DNA of 64,000 nucleotides. Source: an uncultured Acidobacteriia bacterium. Its GTDB lineage: Bacteria; Acidobacteriota; Terriglobia; Bryobacterales; Bryobacteraceae. The notes below the pieces were generated by a model. That model had not been told where the DNA came from and ran no database searches. It saw only the letters and a list, made by a program, of their open reading frames with translations. The translations under genes were made by a program, and so were the position numbers. The stretch's first letter is position 1; every line of letters starts with the position of its first letter. Shown here piece by piece: positions 8,906 to 17,001 of this stretch. The stretch covers positions 248,001 to 312,000 of the forward strand of contig CAINNJ010000033.1 of the NCBI GenBank assembly GCA_903851195.1, given 5' to 3'.

Positions 8906-9727
8906 ATGGGCGTAGTGGACCAAAAAAGCAAAGCCATGTCGCTGCGCCGTCTTCATGACGGTCCGGAGATCCTGATCCTTCCGAACGCGTGGGACGCCAT
9001 CAGTGCCCGCGTGATGGAGAGCGAAGGTTTCCCGGTAGTCGCGACATCCAGCGCGGGATGCGCGGCGGTGTTGGGCTATGCCGATGGCCAGCGGATTCCG
9101 CGCGGTGAGATGATGTACCTGCTCGCCCGGATCGTGAGCGCCGTAAGCGTGCCGGTCACCGCGGACGTCGAAGCCGGCTATGACGACGTGGAACAGACCG
9201 CGCTGGACGTCATCGCGGCAGGCGCGGTCGGGCTGAATCTCGAAGACATGGTGGGCGAAACGCTGCTTCCGCTGGGGGAGCAGGTGGAACGCGTGCGCCG
9301 CGCGCGGTCCGTGGCCGATAACAGCGGTGTTCCGCTGGTGATCAACGCCCGCACGGACATCTATCTTTCCGGGCACGGCGACGCCGCAACACGGTTCGAA
9401 CGCACGGTGGAGCGCCTGAACGAGTATCGCGCCGCGGGTGCGGATTGCCTGTTCGTCCCCGGCCTGAGCGACGCGGAGACCATCGGCCGCATGGTGCAGG
9501 CGGTCCACGGGCCGCTGAATATTCTGGGGTCGCCCGGGGTGCCGTCCATCGCGGAATTGCAGGGCCTCGGCGTGGCGCGTGTGAGTTTCGGCAGCGGTCC
9601 GTCACGTGTTGCCATGGGCGCCGCGCGCCTCTTCGCGCGGGAACTCCGGCAGCAGGGGACAGCTTCTGCCTTAAGCGCGACGGGAATCTCCTATCAGGAA
9701 ACCCAGGACCTGCTCACGCGGCGCTGA
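8906..9727 (+). CDS. Isocitrate lyase/PEP mutase superfamily enzyme
   Basis: 273 residues, a TIM-barrel carbon-carbon or carbon-phosphorus lyase. Seen: PNAWDAISARVMESEGF, TSSAGCAAVLGYADG, VPVTADVEAGYDD and VGLNLEDM, the metal and substrate-binding strands of the family, and INARTDIYLSG. The isocitrate lyase cysteine motif KKCGH is absent, so this is more likely an oxaloacetate/2,3-dimethylmalate-lyase-like or phosphonopyruvate-related enzyme of unknown substrate. The ATG at 8906 is immediately preceded by CATAAA and has no ribosome site; a second ATG at 8936 fits the family start nearly as well. The stop overlaps queA by one base. Confidence 0.8.
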   Translation: MGVVDQKSKAMSLRRLHDGPEILILPNAWDAISARVMESEGFPVVATSSAGCAAVLGYADGQRIPRGEMMYLLARIVSAVSVPVTADVEAGYDDVEQTALDVIAAGAVGLNLEDMVGETLLPLGEQVERVRRARSVADNSGVPLVINARTDIYLSGHGDAATRFERTVERLNEYRAAGADCLFVPGLSDAETIGRMVQAVHGPLNILGSPGVPSIAELQGLGVARVSFGSGPSRVAMGAARLFARELRQQGTASALSATGISYQETQDLLTRR

Positions 9728-10725
9728 TGCAGCTTTCGGACTTCGATTTCCACCTTCCCGAGGAACTGATCGCCCAGGAACCCCCGGCCGAGCGCGACGG
9801 CGCGCGCATGCTGGTGCTGCACCGGGCCGAGCAGCGCTGGGAAGACCGCAGCTTCCGCGATCTGCCCGAGTACCTCCGGCAGGATGACTGTCTGGTACTG
9901 AACGACTCCCGCGTGTTGCCTTCCCGCTTGTTCGGGCGCAGAGAAGGCTCCGAAGGCGTGGTGGAACTGCTGCTGCTGGAGGCCGTCTCGGCCGACTCGC
10001 GGGAGTGGCGCGCGCTGGTGCGCCCCGGCCGTAAGATGCAGGTCGGCCAGGTGGTGCGGTTCGACGAACAGTTCTCCGCGGAGGTGGTCGCGCGGGGTGA
10101 ACGGGGCGAACGCACGGTTCGCTTTCTGGGCGACGCCGATGTCTACGGCGCGCTCGACCGGTTGGGTCACATGCCGCTGCCCCCTTACATACGGCGGCCG
10201 GATCGGGTGGAAGACCGGGAGCGCTACCAGACGGTGTTCGCGCGGGAGCGCGGGTCGGTGGCGGCGCCTACCGCGGGTCTGCATTTCACCGACGAAGTTC
10301 TGTCGCGCGTGCCGTCCGTCGCGCGGGTAACGCTGCACGTCGGCCTGGGAACGTTCCAGCCCATCGACCGCGAGGATTACCAAAACCACCAGCTCCACTT
10401 CGAGCGTTACACCATCCCGGAAGAAAGCTGGAAGCGGATCGAGGCGGCGAAGCGCGTGGTGGCCGTGGGGACCACCTGCGTCCGAACGCTCGAATCGGCC
10501 GCGGCAACCGGCTCACTGGCCGGGACCACCAACATGTTCATCTATCCCGGTTACCAGTTTCAAAAGGTCGGCGCGATGCTGACCAACTTCCATTTCCCCC
10601 GCACCAGCCTGTTATTGCTGGTCTGCGCCCTCGCCGGAACCGGGTTCACGCTGGCCGCTTATCGTCATGCAGTGGAGGAGAAGTACCGGTTCTTCTCATA
10701 TGGCGACTGCATGTTAATCCTGTAA
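9727..10725 (+). CDS. queA: S-adenosylmethionine:tRNA ribosyltransferase-isomerase
   Basis: 332 residues from the ATG at 9727; the open frame extends further upstream but the family start is MQLSDFDFHLPEELIAQ. QueA transfers and isomerises the ribosyl part of SAM onto preQ1 at position 34 of tRNA, making epoxyqueuosine. Family segments are clear: LIAQEPPAERDGARML, DDCLVLNDSRVLPSRLFG, ERGSVAAPTAGLHFT, THVGLGTF-like TLHVGLGTFQPI and the C-terminal PRTSLLLLVCALAG. Length is normal. The start overlaps the preceding stop (TGATG). No other queuosine gene is nearby. Confidence 0.95.
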   Translation: MQLSDFDFHLPEELIAQEPPAERDGARMLVLHRAEQRWEDRSFRDLPEYLRQDDCLVLNDSRVLPSRLFGRREGSEGVVELLLLEAVSADSREWRALVRPGRKMQVGQVVRFDEQFSAEVVARGERGERTVRFLGDADVYGALDRLGHMPLPPYIRRPDRVEDRERYQTVFARERGSVAAPTAGLHFTDEVLSRVPSVARVTLHVGLGTFQPIDREDYQNHQLHFERYTIPEESWKRIEAAKRVVAVGTTCVRTLESAAATGSLAGTTNMFIYPGYQFQKVGAMLTNFHFPRTSLLLLVCALAGTGFTLAAYRHAVEEKYRFFSYGDCMLIL

Positions 10726-10747
10726 ACTGAAGGTTTCCTACAAACCT

Positions 10748-11882
10748 ATGACGCTCGAAGAACTGGAACGCGAATATTCGCCCCTCCGTGAACAGGCATC
10801 TGCCGTCCGGAGTTATCTTTGACGCTCCGAAGAAAAGGACAGAACTCGAACGCATCGGCGTTCTGATCTCCGCGCCGGACTTCTGGAATCAGCCCGAAAA
10901 AAGCCAGAAGGTCATGCAGGACCGCAAGCGTCTCGAAGAAGGCATCGAGAACAGCGAGCGCGTCACTTCCCTCACCGAAGACCTCGACACCCTGTTTGAA
11001 CTCGCGCGCGAAGGGGAGCCGGTGCAGGGCGATATCGAGCCCGCGCTGAAGTCCTTTGCCGAAATCCTGAACAAGCTCGAGACGGAGATGCTGTTGTCGG
11101 GCGACAACGACTCTCTGAGCGCCATCATGACCATCCACCCCGGCGCCGGCGGCACGGAAAGCCAGGACTGGGCGGAGATGCTGATGCGCATGTATCTGCG
11201 CTGGTGTGAGCGGAACAACTACGGCGTCGTGATTACCGATCGCCTCGAAGGCGAAGGCGCGGGCATCAAGTCGGTCACCTTCGAAATCAACGGGCCGAAT
11301 GCTTATGGCATGCTGCAGTCGGAGATTGGCGTTCACCGGCTGGTGCGGATCTCGCCGTTCGACTCGGCGGCGCGGCGGCACACCTCGTTCGCTTCCGTGT
11401 TCGTCTATCCGCAGATCGACGACGAGATCAAGATCGATATCAAGCTGGAAGATCTGCGCATCGATACCTTCCGCGCGGGCGGCGCCGGCGGTCAGCACGT
11501 CAACATGACGGATTCCGCCGTGCGCATCACGCACTTCCCCACCAATACGGTGGTGCAGTGCCAGAACGAGCGCTCCCAGCACAAGAACCGCGACAGCGCC
11601 ATGAAACAGCTGCGCGCGAAGCTGTATGAGCTGGAACTGGAGAAGAAGCGGGAGGAATCCCGCAAGACCGAAGCGTCCAAGCTGGAGATCAACTTCGGCA
11701 GCCAGATTCGCAGCTACGTGCTGGCCCCGTATCGCATGATCAAGGATCACCGCACGAAGTTCGCGGTCGGCGACGTGGACCGGGTGCTCGATGGCGATAT
11801 GGAATCCCTGATCCACGCGTACCTGGTTTGGCGCAAGACCGGCAAGACCGCCAAAGACAGCGGCGACGACCTGCCGGATTAA
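10748..11882 (+). CDS. prfB: Peptide chain release factor 2, with programmed +1 frameshift
   Basis: Translation starts at ATG 10748 and reads 24 codons to CTT-TGA (10817-10822), where the ribosome must shift +1 to continue with GAC and the rest of the protein (~377 residues in all). The GTG at 10788 that opens the downstream frame is not the real start. The main part has the RF2 stop-reading tripeptide SPF (in RISPFDSAARRH) and the catalytic GGQ (GAGGQHVNMTDSAVRI). RF2 recognises UGA and UAA, so shifting at an in-frame UGA makes the factor control its own level. The N-terminal coding (MTLEELEREY, LREQASAVRSYL) fits the helical first domain. Confidence 0.95.
10809..10823 (+). promoter_or_regulatory. 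RF2 autoregulatory +1 frameshift site
   Basis: A GGAG element (10809-10812) lies 4 nt before CTT TGA C (10817-10823). This is the known prfB recoding signal: internal Shine-Dalgarno-like bases, a slippery CUU codon and a slow UGA followed by C. The zero frame ends at the TGA, and the +1 frame reads LDAPKKRTELE, matching the RF2 family. Confidence 0.95.
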
Positions 11883-11883
11883 C

Positions 11884-12777
11884 GTGGATCAACTGACTCA
11901 GGCCGCGGCGCTGCTGCGTGCGGGCCGGCTGGTGGCCTTCCCGACCGAGACCGTTTACGGGTTAGGCGCGAATGCGCTGGACGAAACCGCTGTCCGGCGA
12001 ATTTTCGAAGCCAAGGGACGGCCTCTCACCAGTCCTCTGATCGTGCATGTCGATTCGGTTGGGATGGCGCGCTCCCTGGCCCTCAAATGGCCGGAAGCGG
12101 CGGAGCTTCTGGCCGGGAAATTCTGGCCGGGTCCGCTGACGATCATCGTTTCCAAAAAGGCCGTGGTGCCCGACCTGGTAACCGCCGGCTTGCCCAGCGT
12201 GGGTTTACGAATGCCGGCGCATCCGGTTGCGCTGGCGCTCTTGCGGGCTGTGCAGTTGCCCCTGGCCGCGCCCAGCGCGAACCGGTTTACGCAGCTTTCG
12301 CCCACCACCGCGCAACATGTCCGCGCGGGCCTGGGCGACGCCGTCGACCTCATTCTGGACGGCGGCCCCTGCGCGGTGGGCATCGAAAGTACCGTGATCT
12401 CGCTGGCGGGCGAAGTTCCGCGGATCCTGCGTGCCGGGATGATCTCGCAGCCGGAAATCGAAGCGGTGATCGGGCCGGTGGAAACGGGCACCGGGGCGGA
12501 GTCTCCAGGACAGCACCCGAAGCATTACAGCCCGCGAACCCCGATCCTGCTGGGCGACGCTCCGGCAACCGGTCGTGGCATCCGCCTGGACTCGTCGAAT
12601 ATGCCGGCCGATGCCGCCGGATATGCCGCAAAGCTCTACCGCGTCCTGCATGAACTCGACCAGGCGAACTACGACTGGATCTCCATCGCGCCACTGCCGG
12701 AGACGGCGGAATGGGCGGGCATCCGGGACCGGCTGCAGCGGGCCGCTCACCCCGCCGTCCCTGACCCCGGCGTGTGA
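11884..12777 (+). CDS. L-threonylcarbamoyladenylate synthase, Sua5 type
   Basis: 297 residues from a GTG start directly after prfB. It makes threonylcarbamoyl-AMP from threonine, bicarbonate and ATP for the t6A37 modification of ANN-decoding tRNAs. The YrdC domain (residues ~1-190) shows GRLVAFPTETVYGLGANA, KGRPLTSPLIVHV, FWPGPLTII and APSANRFTQLSPTTAQHV. A further C-terminal Sua5 domain (about 200-297, beginning after GQHPKHYSPRTPILL) makes it the longer Sua5 form instead of the short TsaC. The surroundings (queA, prfB) are translation genes. Confidence 0.93.
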   Translation: MDQLTQAAALLRAGRLVAFPTETVYGLGANALDETAVRRIFEAKGRPLTSPLIVHVDSVGMARSLALKWPEAAELLAGKFWPGPLTIIVSKKAVVPDLVTAGLPSVGLRMPAHPVALALLRAVQLPLAAPSANRFTQLSPTTAQHVRAGLGDAVDLILDGGPCAVGIESTVISLAGEVPRILRAGMISQPEIEAVIGPVETGTGAESPGQHPKHYSPRTPILLGDAPATGRGIRLDSSNMPADAAGYAAKLYRVLHELDQANYDWISIAPLPETAEWAGIRDRLQRAAHPAVPDPGV

Positions 12778-12802
12778 TATCCTCCCGCCGAAGGGGTTTT
12801 CA

Positions 12803-13708
12803 ATGGATCCAATAACAGAGCGACGCAAAGCGTCGGAGTACCCGCAGGAGTTATTGAACCTGTTTGATCTGTACGTGCACGGCGATATCGACCGGCGCGC
12901 GTTTCTCGACGGGGCGAAGAAGTACGCCACCGGCGGGATGACCGCGATGGCCATATGGGAAAGCCTTCGCCCCAATTACGCGTGGGCGGAGCAGGTTCCC
13001 AAAGACGATGCGCGGCTGAAGACGGAGCGAGTGACCGTTCCCTCGCCGCAGGGCACGGGAAGCATCAACGGCTACCTCGTGCGGCCCGCGAAAGCCTCGG
13101 GCAAGCTGCCCGGAGTGCTGGTGGTGCATGAGAATCGCGGACTGAACCCCTATATCGAAGACGTGGCGCGGCGGTTGGGAACGCAGGGCTACATGGCGTT
13201 CGCTCCGGACGGGTTAACTTCTGTCGGCGGCTATCCGGGCGACGACGAGAAGGGCGGGGCCGCGTTCGGCAAGGTAGACCGGCCGAAGATGGCGGAAGAT
13301 TTCGTCGCCGCGGCGCTCTGGCTGAAGGCCCGGCCGGACTGCACGGGCAAGATCGGCGCGGTCGGCTTCTGTTTCGGCGGCGGCGTGGTGAATTCGCTCG
13401 CGGTGCGGCTGGGTTCCGACCTGGCGGCGGGCGTTCCCTTCTATGGCGGCCAGCCTCCCGTCGCCGACGTGGCGAGGATCAAGGCTCCCCTTCTGCTGCA
13501 CTACGCCTCGCTCGACACGCGCCTGACCGGCGGATGGCCCGCCTACGAGGAAGCGCTCAAGGCGAATCACGTGACCTACTCCGGTTATGTGTATGAGGGC
13601 GCGAACCACGGGTTCCATAACGACACCACGCCCCGCTACGACGAAGCCGCCGCCAAACTGGCCTGGCAGCGCACGCTCGATTTCTTCAGTAAATATCTGA
13701 AGGGCTAG
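12803..13708 (+). CDS. Dienelactone hydrolase family protein with Tat-like leader
   Basis: 301 residues from the ATG at 12803, chosen because AAGGGG lies 7 nt upstream and the family start matches; the frame is open further upstream inside the Sua5 gene. It is an alpha/beta hydrolase with a cysteine nucleophile: GFCFGGG (C190), D238 and H269 form the triad. The N terminus has DRRAFLDGAKK (R31, R32) followed by a mildly hydrophobic stretch, as in periplasmic, Tat-exported members of this family. The substrate is unknown (dienelactones and other lactones or esters in relatives). Its TAG stop shares a CTAG palindrome with the stop of modA on the other strand. Confidence 0.85.
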   Translation: MDPITERRKASEYPQELLNLFDLYVHGDIDRRAFLDGAKKYATGGMTAMAIWESLRPNYAWAEQVPKDDARLKTERVTVPSPQGTGSINGYLVRPAKASGKLPGVLVVHENRGLNPYIEDVARRLGTQGYMAFAPDGLTSVGGYPGDDEKGGAAFGKVDRPKMAEDFVAAALWLKARPDCTGKIGAVGFCFGGGVVNSLAVRLGSDLAAGVPFYGGQPPVADVARIKAPLLLHYASLDTRLTGGWPAYEEALKANHVTYSGYVYEGANHGFHNDTTPRYDEAAAKLAWQRTLDFFSKYLKG

Positions 13709-14451
13709 CGATAGCCGTTACGCAGCAGGATCTGATGGCCCCCGCCGGTGCGCAGGAAATCCGCGAACCGGCGGGCGGCGGCCTGGTTCTTTGACGCCGC
13801 CACGATGCCCAGAGCCTGCGTAATAGGACGATGCAGCGTTTCCGGCACCGGAATGACCTTGCCCTTCTCCTGCAGCACGAGGGAGGCCGCGGTAAACACC
13901 GCGTCGGCATTGCCCGTCATTCCGTACTGCTTTGCCATGCTGACGTTCTCCGCATAGACCACCTTAGGTTGCAGGATCTCCCAAATACCCAGATGCTGCA
14001 GGCTCTCTCTCGCGGCCAGTCCGTACGGAGCGAGATCGGGGGTCGCAAGGGCGATGATCCTGACGGAAGAATCGCGCAGATCTTCCGGCCGGGCGATCTG
14101 ACCGGTTTTGCCCGGCGGGATCCAGAGCGCGAGAATTCCGGTTGCATAGACAGCGCGGGAGCCGGGGGTCAGCAGGCCCTCGCGATCGAGTTGTTCCACG
14201 TGTTCGGAATCCGCCGCGGCGATCACATCCCAGGGCGCTCCGTTCTGAATTTGCCGGGTAAGCTGCGCGGTGGAGCCGAAGCTGAAGACGGGATGAATTC
14301 CCGTGGCCTTTTCGAACTCCGGCCCCAGCAATCCGAACACCTGCGAGAGATTCGCCGCCGCCGCCACCGTGACTTCCGGCGCCGCCGCATGGCTCTGGCC
14401 CGCAGCCAGGAGGAGAATGGAAAGTACCGTGCCGGGCGCGTATTTCTTCAT
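13705..14451 (-). CDS. modA: Molybdate/tungstate ABC transporter substrate-binding protein
   Basis: 248 residues from ATG at 14451 (minus strand), with a clear signal peptide (MKKYAPGTVLSILLLAAGQSHA). Family segments include VTVAAAANLSQVFGLLGPEFEKATG, FSFGSTAQLTRQIQNGAPWDV and a late GNADAVFTAASLV; these contain the Ser and Asp/Tyr positions that bind the oxyanion. It would deliver molybdate or tungstate to a ModBC permease, but no modB or modC is nearby, which is unusual. The divergent gene encodes a regulator with the same kind of binding fold, so the pair is likely self-contained for sensing. The open frame runs further upstream but into the regulator's coding region. Confidence 0.9.
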   Translation of the reverse strand: MKKYAPGTVLSILLLAAGQSHAAAPEVTVAAAANLSQVFGLLGPEFEKATGIHPVFSFGSTAQLTRQIQNGAPWDVIAAADSEHVEQLDREGLLTPGSRAVYATGILALWIPPGKTGQIARPEDLRDSSVRIIALATPDLAPYGLAARESLQHLGIWEILQPKVVYAENVSMAKQYGMTGNADAVFTAASLVLQEKGKVIPVPETLHRPITQALGIVAASKNQAAARRFADFLRTGGGHQILLRNGYR

Positions 14452-14458
14452 GTCGCGT

Positions 14459-14493
14459 ATACGAGAGCGTGCCTCGTATTCAGGATAACCTGA
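14459..14493. promoter_or_regulatory. Two adjacent inverted repeats in the modA/regulator divergent promoter
   Basis: The 64-bp gap between the two divergent start codons contains ATACGAG-(7 nt)-CTCGTAT (14459-14479) and, beginning at the next base, TCAGG-ATAA-CCTGA (14480-14493). Both arms are perfect. They are good operator candidates for the neighbouring regulator; the binding itself is inference. Confidence 0.6.
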
Positions 14494-14515
14494 GGGATCG
14501 GAACAGAGGATCGGG

Positions 14516-15628
14516 ATGGAGATCGGGAATAATCTGGGAGCGCTGCGGCAGAAGCGCGGCCTGTCCGCCGTGGAACTGTCGAAAGCGGCGGGAGTCAGCA
14601 GGCAGACCATCTACGCCATGGAGGCCGGCACCTACGTCCCCAACACCGTGGTGGCCATCCGTCTGGCGCGCGCGCTGCAATCCACGGTTGAAGAGTTGTT
14701 TCCGCTGCCGGAAGACACGGGCGGCGCGGAGACCCGCGACGAAAAAGTAACCATGCTGGCCGGCTCCGGAACGCCTCAGCCCGGCCAGACCGTGGAACTT
14801 TGCCGCGTGGACAAACGGCTGATCGCGACGCTGCCTTCCATGGCGCCCTGGTACTTTCCCGCGAGCGACGCCGTGGTGACGGGCGGCAGCGCGGCGAAGA
14901 CCGGAGTGCGCCTGTTCCACGCCGATTCGAACTTCGAAAAGCGTGTCCTCGTCGCCGGCTGCGATCCCGGAATTTCCGTGCTGGCGAAACATGTGCAGGC
15001 GGCGGGAGTGGAACTGGTTCTGGCGCACCGCAACAGTTCGCAGTCTCTGGAACTGCTGCGGGAAGGGTGTATTCACGTGGCCGGCACGCACCTGCGGGAC
15101 GAGGTCAGCGGCGAGTCGAATATCCCCGAAATCGGACGTGTGTTCCGGAAGAACGCGGTGGCGGTGATCAGCTTCGCCGTGTGGGAAGAGGGGATCGTGA
15201 CCGCGCGGGGCAACCCGAAGAGCATCCGTGAACTCGCGGATTTCGCGCGGCCGGACGTGGCGATCGTCAACCGGGAGACGGGCGCAGGAACGCGCCGCCT
15301 GCTGGATGCCGGGCTGAAGAAGCTCGGGATCGGATCAGGTCAGGTACGCGGCTATGATCGGACCGCCCCGGGGCATCTTCCGGCCGCGTGGCAGGTGCAG
15401 TCCGGAATGGCGGATTGCTGCATCGCGACACGTGCGGCGGCGCGGGTGCTCGGTCTCGATTTCATTTCGCTGGTCAGCGAGCGCTACGATCTCGCTATCC
15501 GCCGGGAACATCTCGACCTGCCTTCGATTCAGACGATGCTGGACACCCTGAGCCGCTCCGGCTTTCGGCGCGAACTGGAAGGCCTGGGCGGTTACGATAT
15601 TCGGGGAGCGGGCGAGAGGAAGCTATGA
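14516..15628 (+). CDS. One-component regulator: XRE helix-turn-helix plus periplasmic-binding-fold sensor
   Basis: 370 residues. Residues ~1-60 are a Cro/C1-type helix-turn-helix (LGALRQKRGLSAVELSKAAGVSRQTIYAMEAG). Residues ~110-350 are a substrate-binding-protein-like domain (VLVAGCDPGISVLAKHVQ, LAHRNSSQSLELLREGCIHVAGTHL, VAIVNRETGAGTRRLLDAGL, SGMADCCIATRAAARVLGLDF) of the type fused to DNA-binding domains in molybdate or tungstate regulators and molybdopterin proteins. The RETGAGTR and ADCCIATRAAA motifs fit oxyanion binding. It is transcribed away from modA across a 64-bp gap, supporting molybdate or tungstate as the ligand. It overlaps the next gene by 4 bp. Confidence 0.85.
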   Translation: MEIGNNLGALRQKRGLSAVELSKAAGVSRQTIYAMEAGTYVPNTVVAIRLARALQSTVEELFPLPEDTGGAETRDEKVTMLAGSGTPQPGQTVELCRVDKRLIATLPSMAPWYFPASDAVVTGGSAAKTGVRLFHADSNFEKRVLVAGCDPGISVLAKHVQAAGVELVLAHRNSSQSLELLREGCIHVAGTHLRDEVSGESNIPEIGRVFRKNAVAVISFAVWEEGIVTARGNPKSIRELADFARPDVAIVNRETGAGTRRLLDAGLKKLGIGSGQVRGYDRTAPGHLPAAWQVQSGMADCCIATRAAARVLGLDFISLVSERYDLAIRREHLDLPSIQTMLDTLSRSGFRRELEGLGGYDIRGAGERKL

Positions 15629-15981
15629 GCGACGTTGGCATTGCGAACCGGCTGCGGAAGATCTGTCTGGCGCTGGACGAAACCGATGAGACCGAAACCT
15701 TCGGTCACCCCACGTTCCGCGTGGCCGGAAAAGCTTTCTGCGTTTTCGAAGAATACAAGGGCAAACCGGCGATCGCGGTCAAAGTGGGACTGCCACTGCA
15801 GGGTGCGTTCCTGAAAGACGAGCGGTTTTACCGCACGCCCTATGTCGGCCAGCATGGCTGGGTCTCGCTGAAGACGGACGGACGGCTTGACTGGCGCGAA
15901 GTTGAGGAACTGGTCAAAGGCAGCTACCGGCTGATGGCGCGCCGGTCCACCGCGGCGGATCGTGCCCGCAAGCGCCGATAG
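15625..15981 (+). CDS. MmcQ/YjbR family small DNA-binding-like protein
   Basis: 118 residues from ATG at 15625, overlapping the regulator stop (ATGA). The family pattern is seen: GHPTFRVAGKAFCVFEEY, KVGLPLQGAFLKDERFYRTPYVGQHGWVSL and EVEELVKGSYRLMA. The CyaY-like YjbR fold has a putative nucleic-acid-binding face, but no role is firmly known. The basic tail (RRSTAADRARKRR) is notable. It is probably co-translated with the regulator, though such pairs are not diagnostic. Confidence 0.85.
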   Translation: MSDVGIANRLRKICLALDETDETETFGHPTFRVAGKAFCVFEEYKGKPAIAVKVGLPLQGAFLKDERFYRTPYVGQHGWVSLKTDGRLDWREVEELVKGSYRLMARRSTAADRARKRR

Positions 15982-16059
15982 AGCGACGCTAACCGGCCGA
16001 CTGAACCCTACCGCACAGAGGCGTTTCACCTGCTGTCTCCACGACGGGAGGCGACGAAA

Positions 16060-16974
16060 TTGCCGAGGACACAGAGTCAAAATATTGCAAGCGGGCTGGG
16101 ATGGTTCAGCATCGGACTGGGACTGGCGGAAGTGGCGGCGCCGGGCGCGGTGGCGAGCCTGGTGGGACTTCCTGGCAATTCAGCCACGCGCAACGTACTG
16201 CGCGTATTCGGGATTCGGGAGCTGGCGACCGGCATCGGCATTCTGAAGAATCCCGGGGAGCCCGGCTGGATTTGGGCACGCGTTGCGGGCGACGCGCTGG
16301 ACATCGCGGCGCTCTGGACGGGGGCGCAGTCGAATGGCCGGGACACCGCCCGATCCGCAACCGCGACGGCAGCGCTGATCGGCCTGACCGTGATGGACGC
16401 TTTCTGCGGTGCGCAGCTGTCCACCGCTTCGAAAGACGCCGGCGAGCGGAACGGCAGCAAAGCGAAACGCTCCAACCGGGTGAGCAGAAGCATCATTGTG
16501 GACCGCCCTGTCGAAGAGGTCTACCGTTTCTGGCATGACTTCGGGAATTTGCCGAAATTCATGACCTTTCTGGAATCGGTGGAGAGCACCGGCGACCGCC
16601 GTTCTCACTGGACGGCCAACGGCCCCGCGGGCGCGCAGGTCGAATGGGACGCCGACATCGTTGTGGACGAGCCGAACCGCGAAATTGCGTGGAGCTCGGC
16701 CGAGGGAGCGCCCTTCAAAAACTCCGGCTCCGTGCGCTTTGAGCCGGCACCGGGGAATCGCGGAACGCTGGTGCGGGTCGAGATGGAGTACGCTCCGTTC
16801 GGCGTGGTCTTTCCTTCCGTGATGGGCAAGATGTTGGGCGTCGATGTGGGCCAGCGGATTCAACACGATCTGCGGAACTTCAAGCAGGTGCTCGAACTGG
16901 GCGAAGTGACCCGGTCCGACGCCAGTATTCACGCAGCGATGCATCCGGCGCGGCCGGCGAATGGCCACGCCTGA
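16060..16974 (+). CDS. Membrane-anchored SRPBCC (cyclase/dehydrase-like) protein
   Basis: 304 residues from a TTG start at 16060, picked because GGGAGG lies about 8 nt upstream. The first ~125 residues are hydrophobic with several short helices (GWFSIGLGLAEVAAPGAVASLVG, IRELATGIGI, ALIGLTVMDAFC). Residues ~145-285 are a START/SRPBCC ligand-binding domain (SIIVDRPVEEVYRFWHDFGNLPKFM, FKNSGSVRFEPAPGNRGTLVRVEMEY). The soluble domain would hold a lipid-like or aromatic ligand. It is 27 bp upstream of a zinc alcohol dehydrogenase and likely in one operon with it. The exact substrate is not readable. Confidence 0.82.
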   Translation: MPRTQSQNIASGLGWFSIGLGLAEVAAPGAVASLVGLPGNSATRNVLRVFGIRELATGIGILKNPGEPGWIWARVAGDALDIAALWTGAQSNGRDTARSATATAALIGLTVMDAFCGAQLSTASKDAGERNGSKAKRSNRVSRSIIVDRPVEEVYRFWHDFGNLPKFMTFLESVESTGDRRSHWTANGPAGAQVEWDADIVVDEPNREIAWSSAEGAPFKNSGSVRFEPAPGNRGTLVRVEMEYAPFGVVFPSVMGKMLGVDVGQRIQHDLRNFKQVLELGEVTRSDASIHAAMHPARPANGHA

Positions 16975-17001
16975 CCGCATCGGAGAAAAAAGGAGAAACT
17001 C

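Noticed and set aside
9445-9726. Longer queA start inside the PEP-mutase-family gene
   Set aside because: The family start is MQLSDFDFHL at 9727, and the extension is only the overlapping frame of the upstream gene.
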